In this document: piece after piece, positions 1 to 9,903 of the stretch | How the letters are laid out: each line of letters opens with the position of its first letter | Position numbering within the stretch: the first letter of the stretch is position 1 | Source: Oryzobacter telluris | GTDB taxonomy: Bacteria; Actinomycetota; Actinomycetes; Actinomycetales; Dermatophilaceae | Length of the DNA stretch: 64,000 nt | NCBI RefSeq assembly: GCF_043099285.1 | Contig: NZ_CP170723.1 | Location: 2,728,001 to 2,792,000 of the forward strand | Direction: 5' to 3' | Notes under the pieces: generated by a model | The model's database searches: none | Seen by the model: the letters and a program-made list of their open reading frames with translations, nothing else | Told to the model about the DNA's origin: nothing | Position numbers and translations under genes: made by a program

Positions 1-221
1 TCCTCGGCGCCCCCGACGACGCACCCTTCGACCGCGTGCTCGTCTCGGCGATGGCCCGGCACCTCCCCGAGGCCCTCGTGGCCCAGCTCGCCCCCGGTGG
101 CGTCCTCGTCGTCCCCGTCGACGGCCTGATGACGCGGGTCGTCCTCGACGACCCCGCCACGGGAGGCCGCCACACCACCACGCACGGCCGCTACCGCTTC
201 GTCCCCCTCATCGGCGGCTGA
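1..221 (+). CDS. Protein-L-isoaspartate O-methyltransferase-like, C-terminal part (5' truncated by window edge)
   Basis: Only the last ~72 codons are present, read in frame from base 3 to TGA at 219-221. The segment reads APFDRVLVSA, then PEALVAQLAPGGVLVVPV, and ends GRYRFVPL. This matches the end of Pcm-type methyltransferases, where the 'FDR..V.A...P..L..QL..GG.L..P' stretch closes the Rossmann fold and 'RFVPL' ends the protein. The family transfers methyl from SAM to isoaspartyl residues in damaged proteins. The SAM-binding motif lies outside the window, so the call rests on the tail only; another Rossmann methyltransferase is possible. It converges on the acyl-CoA synthetase gene, with a hairpin between. 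Confidence 0.65.
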   Translation, partial: LGAPDDAPFDRVLVSAMARHLPEALVAQLAPGGVLVVPVDGLMTRVVLDDPATGGRHTTTHGRYRFVPLIGG

Positions 222-244
222 GTCCGACCGAGGCCGCACACGGC

Positions 245-277
245 GACGCCCGGACCGACGGAGGTGGTCCGGGCGTC
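245..277. terminator. Bidirectional hairpin terminator
   Basis: GACGCCCGGACC (245-256) pairs perfectly with GGTCCGGGCGTC (266-277) across a 9-nt loop. It lies between two convergent genes whose stops are at 221 and 303, so it can end transcription from both sides. No T-run follows, as is usual in high-GC actinobacteria. Confidence 0.75.
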
Positions 278-302
278 GTGCCGAGCGGGCTCGGCGTGGG
301 GG

Positions 303-2174
303 TCAGCCCGCGTAGTGGGCGTCGAGCAGGTCCTTGTACTTCTCCGCGACGACCTTGCGCTTGAGCTTCAGCGAGGGCGTCAGCTCGCCCTCCTCGACCG
401 TGAGGTCGTGCTCGAGGATGGTGAACTTCTTGATCGTCTCCCACCGGTTGAGCCCGGCGTTGAGCTGGTCGACGTAGCCCTGCACCATCTCGCGCACGGC
501 GTCCGAGGCCACGATCTCCTGGTAGGACTTCCCCTCCATCCCGTTCTGGGCGGCCCAGCCGGCGATGGCGTCGGGGTCGAGGGTGATGAGGGCGGAGACG
601 AAGTTGCGGTCGGCCCCGTAGACGACGAGCTGGCTGGCGTAGGGGCACAGGCCCTTGAACGTCGACTCGATGATCGAGGGCGCGACGTACTTGCCGCCGC
701 TCGTCTTGAACAGGTCCTTCTTGCGGTCGGTGATCCGCAGGAAGCCGCGGTCGTCGAGCTCGCCGATGTCGCCGGTGTGCAGCCAGCCGTCGGCGTCGAG
801 CGCCTCGGCCGTCGCCTCGGGGTTGTTGTGGTACCCCTCCATGATCCCGGGACCACGGAGCAGGACCTCGCCGTCCTCGGCGAGGTGGATCTCGGTGCCG
901 GGCAGCGCCCAGCCGACCGTGCCGTACCGGTACGCCTTGGTCCGCGCCACGAACGAGGCGGCGCTGGACTCGGTGAGCCCGTAGCCCTCGGCGATCTGCA
1001 TGCCCATGCTGTCGAACCATCGGGCGATGTCGCCGTTGAGGGCGGCCGAGCCGGAGATGAAGAAGCGGATGTTCCCGCCGAAGCGCTCGCGGATCTTCGC
1101 GCCGATGATCTTGTCGCTGATGGCGTACTTCCGGGCGAGCATCCCGGACGGGTTCTTGCCCTGCTCGCGCAGGATGCTGACCTCGCGGCCGACGTCGCTG
1201 GCCCAGGTGAACAGCTTCGCCTTGAGCCCGCCCTCGGCGGCCATCATCATCGAGATCCGGCCGTAGGCCTTCTCGAAGATGCGCGGCGCGGCGCCCATGA
1301 AGGTGGGCTTGACGACGGCGAGGTTGTCGACGATCTTGTCGATCCGGCCGTCGATGGCGGTGGGGAAGCCGATCTGCAGCGGCAGGGTGAGCAGCACCTT
1401 GCCGAACACGTGCGCGAGCGGCAGCCAGAGGTACTGCAGGTCGTCCTCGTGGAGGATGTCGATCGACTCGGTGCCCGCGGCCTCGTAGGTCCACGAGCTG
1501 TGCCGCAGCCGCACGCCCTTGGGGCGCCCGGTGGTGCCCGAGGTGTAGATGATCGTCGCGAGCTGGTCGGGCTGGATGCGGTCGATGCGGGCGTCGATGC
1601 CGCCCGGGTCGCCCTCGAGGTACTCGCGGCCCAGGGTGCGCACGTCGTCGAGGCTGAGGGTCCACGCGTCGTCGTCGGACTGCCCGTCGAAGACGACGAC
1701 CCGGGTGACGCCGGGGATCTGCGCCCGGATGGAGCGCAGCTTGTCGAGCTGCTCGGCGTTCTCGGCGAAGACGACCTTGGTGCCGGAGTCGGCGAGGATG
1801 AACGCGACGTCGTCGGCGATGGTCGTGGGGTAGATCGTCGTGGTGGCGCCGCCGCTCACCATGATGGCGAGGTCGGCCAGCGCCCACTCGTAGCGCGTGC
1901 TCGACGCGATGGCGACCCGGTCCTCGGGGTCGACGCCCAGGGCCACGAGGCCGGCCCCGATCTCGCGGACGACGGTGTCGACGTCCTTCCACGACTCGGT
2001 GACCCACTCGTCGCCGCCCTCGCGGACGATGGCGTGGAGGAACGCGGGCCGGTCGGGGGTGGCCGTGACCCGGTCGCGGAAGAGGTGCCCCACGCTCTGC
2101 GCGCGGTTCTCCAGCACGGCGTGGTCCACGGGCTCGTCGGAGGGAGCGTGGATCTGGGGAGAAGCGGTGAGCAT
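303..2174 (-). CDS. Long-chain acyl-CoA synthetase (FadD15-type AMP-forming ligase)
   Basis: 623 aa, normal length for bacterial long-chain fatty-acid:CoA ligases. It would activate fatty acids with ATP and CoA at the membrane or cytosol for beta-oxidation or lipid building. The adenylate-forming P-loop IIYTSGTTGRPKG is at about residues 207-219, the A5 motif GYGLTES near 400, and the A7/A8 block (LHTGDIGELDDRGFLRITDR, then KKDLFKTSGGKYVAP) at about 470-500. The ATG at 2174 begins MLTASPQIHAP and precedes the conserved N-terminal domain. It is transcribed alone: rodA ends 120 nt upstream on the same strand and a hairpin terminator follows. Substrate chain length cannot be told from sequence. 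Confidence 0.9.
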   Translation of the reverse strand: MLTASPQIHAPSDEPVDHAVLENRAQSVGHLFRDRVTATPDRPAFLHAIVREGGDEWVTESWKDVDTVVREIGAGLVALGVDPEDRVAIASSTRYEWALADLAIMVSGGATTTIYPTTIADDVAFILADSGTKVVFAENAEQLDKLRSIRAQIPGVTRVVVFDGQSDDDAWTLSLDDVRTLGREYLEGDPGGIDARIDRIQPDQLATIIYTSGTTGRPKGVRLRHSSWTYEAAGTESIDILHEDDLQYLWLPLAHVFGKVLLTLPLQIGFPTAIDGRIDKIVDNLAVVKPTFMGAAPRIFEKAYGRISMMMAAEGGLKAKLFTWASDVGREVSILREQGKNPSGMLARKYAISDKIIGAKIRERFGGNIRFFISGSAALNGDIARWFDSMGMQIAEGYGLTESSAASFVARTKAYRYGTVGWALPGTEIHLAEDGEVLLRGPGIMEGYHNNPEATAEALDADGWLHTGDIGELDDRGFLRITDRKKDLFKTSGGKYVAPSIIESTFKGLCPYASQLVVYGADRNFVSALITLDPDAIAGWAAQNGMEGKSYQEIVASDAVREMVQGYVDQLNAGLNRWETIKKFTILEHDLTVEEGELTPSLKLKRKVVAEKYKDLLDAHYAG

Positions 2175-2253
2175 CGCGGCATCGTCCTCGACATTGGGGG
2201 CGTTGGTGCGCGAATCCTGTCACAGCGGAGCCACAGAGGGAATGCGTTGGTTA

Positions 2254-2289
2254 CCGGCGAGTCGCTTTCGTGATGGGGCGGCTCGCCGG
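2254..2289. terminator. Possible weak hairpin after rodA
   Basis: CCGGCGAGTCG (2254-2264) faces CGGCTCGCCGG (2279-2289), an 11-bp inverted repeat with one imperfect pair. It sits just downstream of the rodA stop and upstream of the acyl-CoA synthetase start. On the minus-strand RNA the imperfect pair is an A.C mismatch, so termination may be weak. Confidence 0.35.
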
Positions 2290-3388
2290 ACGGGTCAGCG
2301 GTCGCGACCCGCGGTGTGCGCCGCGTCGACGAGCCCGACCGCGAGCCACGACACGACCATCGAGGACCCGCCGTACGACACGAACGGCAGCGGCAGCCCC
2401 GTGACGGGGAGCAGCCCGAGGTTCATCCCGACGTTCTGCACCACCTGCACGGCCAGCCACGCGGCGACCCCCACCGCCACGAGCCGACCGAACGGCTCCG
2501 GCGACCGGGCCGCCACGCGCAGCACCCGCAGCACGACGAAACCGAGGAGCAGCAGCAGCCCGGTGGCCCCGACGAAACCCAGCTCCTCCCCCGCCACGGA
2601 GAAGACGAAGTCGTTGAGCTGGTAGGGCACGTCGCCGCCCTGGGTCCGCTGACCGTTCATGAACCCCTGGCCCCACAGTCCGCCCGCGCCGATGGCGAGG
2701 CGCACCATCCGCGTCTGGTAGCCGCTGCCCTGGGGGTCGGCCGAGGGGTCGGCGAAGGCGGCGAGGCGGTCGCGCTGGTAGTCGCTGAGGACGGGGGTGG
2801 TCAGCGCGACGACGACCACCGCGGCCGCGAGGACCACCGCACCGACGAGCCACCGGCGCGGGACCCCCGCCACGGCGACGAGGACCGCCCCCATCGCGAG
2901 CACCACCGCGGCCGAGCCGAGGTCGGGCTGGAGGAGGACCAGGCCCACCGGCAGCGCGACGAGCGCCGCCGCGACGAGCACCTCACGGGTGCCCGGCGCC
3001 CGCCCCCGCTCGGCCGGGGCGGCCAGCACCGCCGCGAGGAGGACGCACAGCCCGACCTTGACCAGCTCCGCCGGCTGGAGGGTGAACCCCCCGACGAGCG
3101 GGATCCAGGAGCGCGACCCGTTCACCGTCAGCCCCACCGGGGTCAGCACCGCCACGAGGGCGAGCAGCGCCAGTCCGTAGAGCACCGGCGCCCCCACCCG
3201 CAGCCGCGCCTGACCGGCCCGGCTCACCATGACGGCGAGGACGAGGCCGACGGTCGAGGCCAGCAGGTGCCGCACGAGGTAGGCCGTGCCGTCGGTGTGC
3301 GCCGTCGCCGACCAGACGAGCAACCCGCCCACGACGGAGGTGCCGGCGGCCGCGAGGTAGAGCCCGACGTCGTGCCGGGCCCACCCGC

Positions 3389-4357
<969 letters not shown>

Positions 4358-4361
4358 CACT

Positions 4362-5273
4362 CTACGAACTCGCCGGGGCGAAGACGACGAGGCTGCGCGC
4401 GGTGGGACGTGTCTCGTCGAGCATGGCCACGAGGGTGCCGTCGGGGCCGATGGCGGCGACCGGTTCGGCGCGTCCGGGCACGGCCGACGCCAGCCGCTGG
4501 CCGAACCCCAGCGTCCTGGCCTCGGCGGCGTCGAGGTCGCGCACGACGAACGCCGCGCGGGCGGCGTCGGCGATGGGCGTGATCGGCATCGGGGTGCCGG
4601 CGGCCAGCCGGGCCTCGAGGTCGGCCAGCGGCTGGGCGTCCTCGATGCCGAACCCGCCGACCCGCGTGCGGCGCAGCGCGGTGAGGTGTCCCCCGGTGCC
4701 GAGCGCGGCGCCGAGGTCGCGGGCCAGGGCCCGCACGTAGGTGCCGGAGGAGACGGTGACCTCGACGTCGACGTCGACCACCGGCACGCCCTCGACCTCG
4801 AGCGCCCGAACCTCGCCGACCGAGAAGCGCGAGACGGTGACCGGCCGCGCCGGCAGCGCCACGTCCTCCCCCGCCCGCGCGCGGTGGTAGGCCCGCTCGC
4901 CCTTGACCTTGATGGCGCTGACCGAGCTCGGGACCTGCTGGATCTCGCCGGTGAGGCCGACGACGGCCGCGACGACGGCGTCACGGGTGAGCCCCGGTGC
5001 CCCCGCGGCAGCCGTGACCTCGCCCTCGGCGTCGTCGGTGACCGTAGCCTGGCCCAGCCGCACCGTGGCGGTGTAGTCCTTGTCGCAGCCGACGAGGAAG
5101 GTCAGCAGCCGCGTGGCGCGGCCCACCCCGAGGACGAGCACGCCGGTCGCCATCGGGTCCAGGGTCCCGGCGTGGCCGACCTTGCGGGTGCCGCACAGCC
5201 GGCGCGAGCGTGCGACGACGTCGTGGCTCGTCCAGTCCTGCGGCTTGTCGACGACGAGGAGGCCGTCGGTCAC
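4362..5273 (-). CDS. truB: tRNA pseudouridine(55) synthase
   Basis: 303 aa. TruB isomerises U55 in the T-loop of tRNAs. The catalytic motif HAGTLDPMATGVL is at residues 34-46 with Asp39 as nucleophile; the N-terminus GLLVVDKPQDWTSHDVV is typical. A C-terminal PUA-like segment follows residue ~230. The GTG at 5273 abuts the rbfA TAG (5274-5276) with no gap. Its stop is 4 nt before ribF. This arrangement, rbfA-truB-ribF, is conserved in Actinobacteria. Confidence 0.95.
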   Translation of the reverse strand: MTDGLLVVDKPQDWTSHDVVARSRRLCGTRKVGHAGTLDPMATGVLVLGVGRATRLLTFLVGCDKDYTATVRLGQATVTDDAEGEVTAAAGAPGLTRDAVVAAVVGLTGEIQQVPSSVSAIKVKGERAYHRARAGEDVALPARPVTVSRFSVGEVRALEVEGVPVVDVDVEVTVSSGTYVRALARDLGAALGTGGHLTALRRTRVGGFGIEDAQPLADLEARLAAGTPMPITPIADAARAAFVVRDLDAAEARTLGFGQRLASAVPGRAEPVAAIGPDGTLVAMLDETRPTARSLVVFAPASS

Positions 5274-5744
5274 CTAGCGCGCATCCTGGTCGACCGGCTC
5301 GGTGGCGAGCTCGTCGTCCTCGTCCTCGCGGTCCTTCTTGTACGGGTCGGCCTCGCCGGCGTGCACGGCGCCGGCGGCGGCCGCGGCCACCTCGGCGTCC
5401 TTCTCGCGCGCGGCCCGCAGGAGGTCGTCGATGTGGGCGGCGTTCTCGGGGATGGCGTCGGCGATGAACTCCAGCGACGGCGTGAGCCGGATGCCGAGCT
5501 GCTTGCCGACGAAGGAGCGCAGCTTGCCCTTGTTCTCCTCGAGGATCTTGGCGGTCACGGCGCGCTGCCGCTCGTCGCCGAAGACGGTGTAGAAGAGCGA
5601 CGCGTGCTGCAGGTCACCGGTGACGCGGACGTCGGTGACGGTGACGAACCCGAGGTCGGGGTCCTTGACGATGGAGCCGAGGTTCGCGGCGGTCAGGGTC
5701 TTGATCCGGTCGGCGACCTTCTGGGCGCGGGCGGTGTCGGCCAC
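5274..5744 (-). CDS. rbfA: Ribosome-binding factor A
   Basis: 156 aa. RbfA binds the 30S subunit during late 16S maturation and cold adaptation. The KH-like fold is seen in TARAQKVADRIKTLTAANL, then DPDLGFVTVTDVRVTGDLQHA and LGIRLTPSLEF. An acidic tail of about 35 residues (GEADPYKKDREDEDDE...) extends beyond the core. It heads the rbfA-truB-ribF-rodA unit. Here it is separated from infB by the DUF4262 gene and two hairpins, although infB-rbfA adjacency is the common actinobacterial order, so it probably has its own promoter in 5745-5830. Confidence 0.93.
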   Translation of the reverse strand: MADTARAQKVADRIKTLTAANLGSIVKDPDLGFVTVTDVRVTGDLQHASLFYTVFGDERQRAVTAKILEENKGKLRSFVGKQLGIRLTPSLEFIADAIPENAAHIDDLLRAAREKDAEVAAAAAGAVHAGEADPYKKDREDEDDELATEPVDQDAR

Positions 5745-5830
5745 GGTGTTCTCCTGGGGCTCGTCGGGACGAGGGACGGCCTCAACTGTAGTGAGGCGTC
5801 CCTTGGACGGGAGCGGCCGGCCTCCGTGGG

Positions 5831-5846
5831 ACGGGGCTCGCCCCGT
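5831..5846 (-). terminator. Hairpin after the DUF4262 gene
   Basis: ACGGGGC (5831-5837) and GCCCCGT (5840-5846) form a 7-bp stem with a 2-nt apex, directly after the DUF4262 stop at 5848. A second small hairpin CCCGC-gaa-GCGGG (5853-5865) lies in the last codons. It probably ends the DUF4262 transcript before rbfA. Confidence 0.5.
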
Positions 5847-5847
5847 G

Positions 5848-6771
5848 TCACACCCGCGAAGCGGGCTCAGCTCTCCACCGGCAGCGGGTCAGGGTCCAGT
5901 CCGAGTCGGTGTCCTGGCGGAATGCCTCGACGTCGAGGCCCAGGCCGCTGAGGGCCCGGACACTCGGTGCGCCACGCACCAGGTGGGCGAGGTGCACGCC
6001 GCGCATCTCGTCGGCGTCGTGGCCCGCCGCGCCGCAGTGCAGGCTCCAGTCCTCCCCGCGGTCCGGGTCCGACTGGCGCGCGACCCACAGCACGGCCGCA
6101 CCCTCGTCGACGACGTGGGTGCACGAGAACGCCGTCCGGTCCGGCGGGACGGGGAAGGTCCAGGCGGGATCCTGCTCCAGCCCTTCGGGTGGGTCCTGGG
6201 GAACGCGCCACGCAGGAGGCTGCAGCTCGTCCAGGACGTCGGGCGCGCCCGGTTGCCAGGCGAAGACTCCGGACATGGTCGGCCACACGACGACGAGCGC
6301 CTCGGGCACGCGCCGGTGGAACCAGCCCGACCAGGTGACCGTCTCGCGCAGGGCCTCCTCGCGGACCTCGGCGACGACGACCGGAACGCCGCCGAGCACG
6401 TCCTCGAGCACGTCACCGGCGCGCAGTCGTCGGCCTGCCATGACGCGCTGAGCCACGCTGTTGAGCACCCCGTGCATGAGACCGAGGTCGAGTCCGGACA
6501 TGAGGATCTCGGGATGGGCACAGCGGTGCCCCAACCCGACCGTGTAGGCGAAAGGCGGACCGGACTCCGCGTCGGCGTGCTCGTGATGACCCGGGTCCTC
6601 ACAGCACCCGTCGTCGGACACCGCCAGCACCTGCCAGCCGTGCTGCAGGACCGTGTCGATCACGCGGCGGTCGCCCTCGTCGTAGCGGGGGTCCGGGCGG
6701 CACACGTGGCACCCGCACCCGGGCGCCGCCGGAAGCGGTCCCATCCCGTCGTGGTTCCCCTGGTCGCCCAT
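5848..6771 (-). CDS. DUF4262 domain protein
   Basis: 307 aa, cytosolic, no signal peptide. The DUF4262 signature is the FAYTVGLGHRCAHPEILMSG stretch at about residues 73-92, followed by an LRAGDV segment. The N-terminus carries a Cys/His-rich patch (CGCHVCRPD, then CCEDPGHHEH) that could bind metal. The C-terminal third has WSLHCGAAGHDADEMRGVHL, resembling a separate small domain that I cannot name. Function is unknown; homologues occur widely in Actinobacteria. It lies between infB and rbfA, which are normally adjacent, and is flanked by hairpins, so it looks like an independent insertion into the translation operon. Confidence 0.75.
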   Translation of the reverse strand: MGDQGNHDGMGPLPAAPGCGCHVCRPDPRYDEGDRRVIDTVLQHGWQVLAVSDDGCCEDPGHHEHADAESGPPFAYTVGLGHRCAHPEILMSGLDLGLMHGVLNSVAQRVMAGRRLRAGDVLEDVLGGVPVVVAEVREEALRETVTWSGWFHRRVPEALVVVWPTMSGVFAWQPGAPDVLDELQPPAWRVPQDPPEGLEQDPAWTFPVPPDRTAFSCTHVVDEGAAVLWVARQSDPDRGEDWSLHCGAAGHDADEMRGVHLAHLVRGAPSVRALSGLGLDVEAFRQDTDSDWTLTRCRWRAEPASRV

Positions 6772-6869
6772 TCCGTCCTCCCCTTGGTCGCTCTCCCCGA
6801 GCTCCTCGCGTAGCGCCCACGGTAGGCGGACCTGCCGACAAGGGCCGGCCCGTCATCCACAGGTAGCGA

Positions 6870-6902
6870 CGAGGGCGGCATCCGGTGTGGATGCCGCCCT
6901 CG
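6870..6902 (-). terminator. Strong terminator downstream of infB
   Basis: CGAGGGCGGCATCC (6870-6883) and GGATGCCGCCCTCG (6889-6902) form a perfect 14-bp stem with a 5-nt loop. It lies 62 nt after the infB stop. A second imperfect hairpin (about 6909-6957) sits between it and infB. It should close the rimP-nusA-rnpM-infB operon. Confidence 0.85.
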
Positions 6903-6964
6903 CGGTGCGTGTCGTGGGGAAGGTCATCCGGGTCATGACCCTGACAGACCTCCCCGCGACGGGG

Positions 6965-9811
6965 TCAGGCTCGCGGCTTCTCGCGCATCTCGTACGTCGC
7001 GATGAGGTCCTCGAGCTGGAGGTCGTTGTACGACCCCAGGTTGATGCCGCACTCGAAGCCCTCGCGGACCTCGGTGACGTCGTCCTTGAACCGGCGCAGG
7101 CCGGCGATCTCGACGTTCTCGGCCACGACGACACCGTTGCGCGTGATGCGCGCCTTGGTGCCGCGCTTGATCTCGCCGCTGCGGACGATCGACCCGGCGA
7201 TGTTGCCGAACTTGGACGAGCGGAAGATCTCGCGGATCTCGGCGGTGCCGAGCTCGACCTCCTCGTACTCCGGCTTGAGCATGCCCTTGAGGGACAGCTC
7301 GATCTCCTCGATCGCCTGGTAGATGACCGAGTAGTACCGGATCTCGACGCCCTCGCGCTCGGCGACCTCGGCGTTCTGCCCCTCGGCTCGGACGTTGAAG
7401 CCGATGATGACGGCGTTGGACGCCATCGCGAGGTTGATGTTGTTCAGCGTGATGGCGCCGACACCGCGGTCGATGATCCGCAGGTCGACGTCGTCGCCGA
7501 CGTCGATCTGGAGGAGCGCGTCCTCCAGGGCCTCGACCGAACCCGACACGTCACCCTTGAGGATGAGGTTGAGGGTGTCGACCTTGCCCGCCGCGAGGGC
7601 CTCGTTGAGGTCCTCGAGGGAGATGCGCTTGCGGGCCTTGGCCAGGCTCGCCTGACGGTCGGCCGCCTCACGCTTCTCGGCGATCTGGCGCGCGGTGCGG
7701 TCGTCGGGGGCGACGACGAAGGTGTCGCCGGCCCGCGGGACCGAGGACAGGCCGAGCACCTGCACGGGACGCGAGGGCAGGGCCTCCGCGACGTTGTTGC
7801 CGTGCTCGTCGAGCATCGCGCGGACACGTCCGTGCGAGGAGCCCGCGACGATGGCGTCACCGACGCGCAGCGTGCCCGACTGGATGAGGACGGTCGCCGT
7901 GGCGCCGCGCCCCTTGTCCAGGTTGGCCTCGATGGCGATGCCGCGCGCGTCGCGCTCGGCGTTGGCCCGCAGGTCCAGGGCCGCGTCGGCCGTGAGGAGC
8001 ACGGCCTCGAGCAGCTGGTCGATGTTCTGTCCCTGCTTCGCGGAGACGTCGACGAACATCGTCTCGCCGCCGTACTCCTCGGCGACGAGGTTGTACTCGG
8101 TGAGCTGCTGGCGGACCTTGGACGGGTTCGCGCCCTCGACGTCGATCTTGTTGACGGCGACGACGATCGGCACGTCCGCGGCCTGGGCGTGGTTGAGCGC
8201 CTCGATGGTCTGCGGCATGACGCCGTCGTCGGCGGCGACGACGAGGATCGCGATGTCCGTGACCTTGGCACCACGGGCACGCATGGCGGTGAACGCCTCG
8301 TGGCCCGGGGTGTCGACGAAGGTGATGGCCCGCTCGACGCCCTCGTGCTCCTTGTGGATCTGGTAGGCGCCGATGTGCTGCGTGATGCCGCCGGCCTCTC
8401 CGGCCGCGACCTCCGCGTTGCGGATGGCGTCGAGGAGGCGCGTCTTGCCGTGGTCGACGTGACCCATGACGGTCACGACCGGCGGACGGGCCTGGAGGTC
8501 CTCGTCGTCCTCGCCCTCGATGCCCGTCTCCAGGTCGATGTTGAAGGAGTCGAAGAGCTCGCGCTCCTCCTCCTCCGGCGAGACCATGCGGATGTCGTAG
8601 CCGAGCTCGCCGCCGAGGAGACGGAAGGTGTCCTCGTCCAGGCTCTGCGTCGCCGTGGCCATCTCACCGAGGTGGAACAGCACGGTGACGAGCGCACCGG
8701 GGTTGGCGTCGATCTTGTCGGCGAAGTCGGACAGGCTCGCGCCCTGGCGGATCTGGATGACGGTGGTGCCGTCACCGCGGGGGACGCTGACGCCGCCGAT
8801 CGACGGTGCCTGCATCTCCTCGAACTCGAGGCGCTTGGCGCGCTTGGACTTGCGGGCGCGACCGGGACGGCCACCACCGCGACCGAAGGCACCAGCGGTG
8901 CCACCGCGACCGGTGAAACCGCCGCCGCGACCGCCGCCGCCGGGACGACCGGCGAAGCCGCCGCCACCGCCCGGACCACCCGGACGGCCACCGGGACCAC
9001 CGGGGCCGCCGGGACGGGCGCCACCGCGGGCGGGGCGCTCACCGGGACGGGCGACCGCGCTGCGGTCGGGCATCATGCCGGGGCTGGGACGCGGACCACC
9101 GGGGCGGGGACCACCGGGGCCGGCGGGGGCGCCACCGGCGGGACGGGGCCCACCGGGACGGCTCTGCGGACGCGGCATGCCCTGGCTCGGGGCGAACGGG
9201 TTGTTGCCCGGACGCGCAGCGGCCTCGCGCTGACGACCCATGCCCTGGCTGGGCGCGTAGGGGTTGTTGCCCGGGCGCGGGGCGCCGGGACGCGGGGGGC
9301 GGGCGCCACCCTGGCCGGCGCCACCCTCACGGGCGGCCGGAGCGACCGGAGCAGCCGGGGCCGCGGGCGCCGGGGCGCTCGGGGTCGGCGCCGGGGCGCT
9401 GGGGGCGGGAGCCGCAGGTCGCGACGGCGCCGGGGCGCTCGGAGCGGGTGCGGAGGCCGCGGGAGCCGCCGGCGCGGAGGCCGCCGGGGCAGCCGGTGCC
9501 GCGGCGGGAGCCGGAGCGGCCGGGGACGCGGGCGCAGCCGGAGCAGCGGGGGCGGCCGGGGCGGAAGCCGCCGGGGCAGCCGCGGCGGCCGGCTTGGCCG
9601 GGCCCGCCGGACGGGCCGGGGCCTTCTTGGCGGTCGACTCGGCCTTGCCGGAGTCGGCCGGGAACTTCTCGTTGTAGCGCCGGACCACCGGCGCCTCGAT
9701 CGTCGAGCTGGCGCTCTTGACGTACTCGCCCATCTCGTTCAGGCGCTCGAGGACGATCTTGCTCGTCTCTCCGCGCTCCTTGGCGAGGGCGCTCACACGG
9801 ACTTTAGACAC
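6965..9811 (-). CDS. infB: Translation initiation factor IF-2
   Basis: 948 aa. IF-2 is the GTPase that brings fMet-tRNA to the 30S subunit and promotes 50S joining. The IF2_N domain is at the start (KVRVSALAKERGETSKIVLERL in two halves, residues ~3-25). Residues ~55-390 are low-complexity Pro/Ala/Gly/Arg sequence, with an APAAPAA-type stretch followed by RPGG-type repeats. A second IF2_N-like domain precedes the G domain: G1 GHVDHGKT (~448-455), G3 VDTPGHEAF, G4 NKID. The GTG at 9811 has AGGAGAGA just upstream. It is the last gene of the rimP-nusA-rnpM operon and is followed by a strong terminator. Confidence 0.97.
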   Translation of the reverse strand: MSKVRVSALAKERGETSKIVLERLNEMGEYVKSASSTIEAPVVRRYNEKFPADSGKAESTAKKAPARPAGPAKPAAAAAPAASAPAAPAAPAAPASPAAPAPAAAPAAPAASAPAAPAASAPAPSAPAPSRPAAPAPSAPAPTPSAPAPAAPAAPVAPAAREGGAGQGGARPPRPGAPRPGNNPYAPSQGMGRQREAAARPGNNPFAPSQGMPRPQSRPGGPRPAGGAPAGPGGPRPGGPRPSPGMMPDRSAVARPGERPARGGARPGGPGGPGGRPGGPGGGGGFAGRPGGGGRGGGFTGRGGTAGAFGRGGGRPGRARKSKRAKRLEFEEMQAPSIGGVSVPRGDGTTVIQIRQGASLSDFADKIDANPGALVTVLFHLGEMATATQSLDEDTFRLLGGELGYDIRMVSPEEEERELFDSFNIDLETGIEGEDDEDLQARPPVVTVMGHVDHGKTRLLDAIRNAEVAAGEAGGITQHIGAYQIHKEHEGVERAITFVDTPGHEAFTAMRARGAKVTDIAILVVAADDGVMPQTIEALNHAQAADVPIVVAVNKIDVEGANPSKVRQQLTEYNLVAEEYGGETMFVDVSAKQGQNIDQLLEAVLLTADAALDLRANAERDARGIAIEANLDKGRGATATVLIQSGTLRVGDAIVAGSSHGRVRAMLDEHGNNVAEALPSRPVQVLGLSSVPRAGDTFVVAPDDRTARQIAEKREAADRQASLAKARKRISLEDLNEALAAGKVDTLNLILKGDVSGSVEALEDALLQIDVGDDVDLRIIDRGVGAITLNNINLAMASNAVIIGFNVRAEGQNAEVAEREGVEIRYYSVIYQAIEEIELSLKGMLKPEYEEVELGTAEIREIFRSSKFGNIAGSIVRSGEIKRGTKARITRNGVVVAENVEIAGLRRFKDDVTEVREGFECGINLGSYNDLQLEDLIATYEMREKPRA

Positions 9812-9852
9812 ATCTCTCCTGTCCAGGTCCGTGCCGTCTGGCCGGACCGTCG

Positions 9853-9898
9853 TTACAGCTGGGGGGTGCTCATCGCTGAGTACTCATCGGGTGCTCAT
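9853..9898 (-). promoter_or_regulatory. infB leader with three overlapping micro-ORFs and a repeated TGCTCATC/TACTCATC box
   Basis: The 92-nt rnpM-infB gap contains three copies of T(G/A)CTCATC (9867-9874, 9881-9888, 9892-9899). On the minus strand each supplies an ATG. ATG at 9898 reads MSTR then TGA; that TGA overlaps the ATG at 9887, which reads MSTQR then TGA; that stop overlaps the ATG at 9873, which reads MSTPQL then TAA (9853). The infB GTG is 41 nt further on. The overlaps are seen directly; a role in coupling or attenuation is inference. Confidence 0.4.
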
Positions 9899-9903
9899 CA
9901 GCG

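Noticed and set aside
208..2273. Long open frames on both strands across the acyl-CoA synthetase gene
   Set aside because: They are Arg/Pro/Ala-rich translations in shadow frames of a clear gene, as expected at this GC content; the same applies to many others over the window.
2254..2289. Strong terminator after rodA
   Set aside because: The stem has an A.C mismatch on the relevant strand and no T-run; kept only as a weak candidate.
8870..9620. Dense short repeats resembling a tandem array or CRISPR
   Set aside because: They are Pro/Ala/Gly codon repeats in the low-complexity part of infB, without constant repeat length or spacers.
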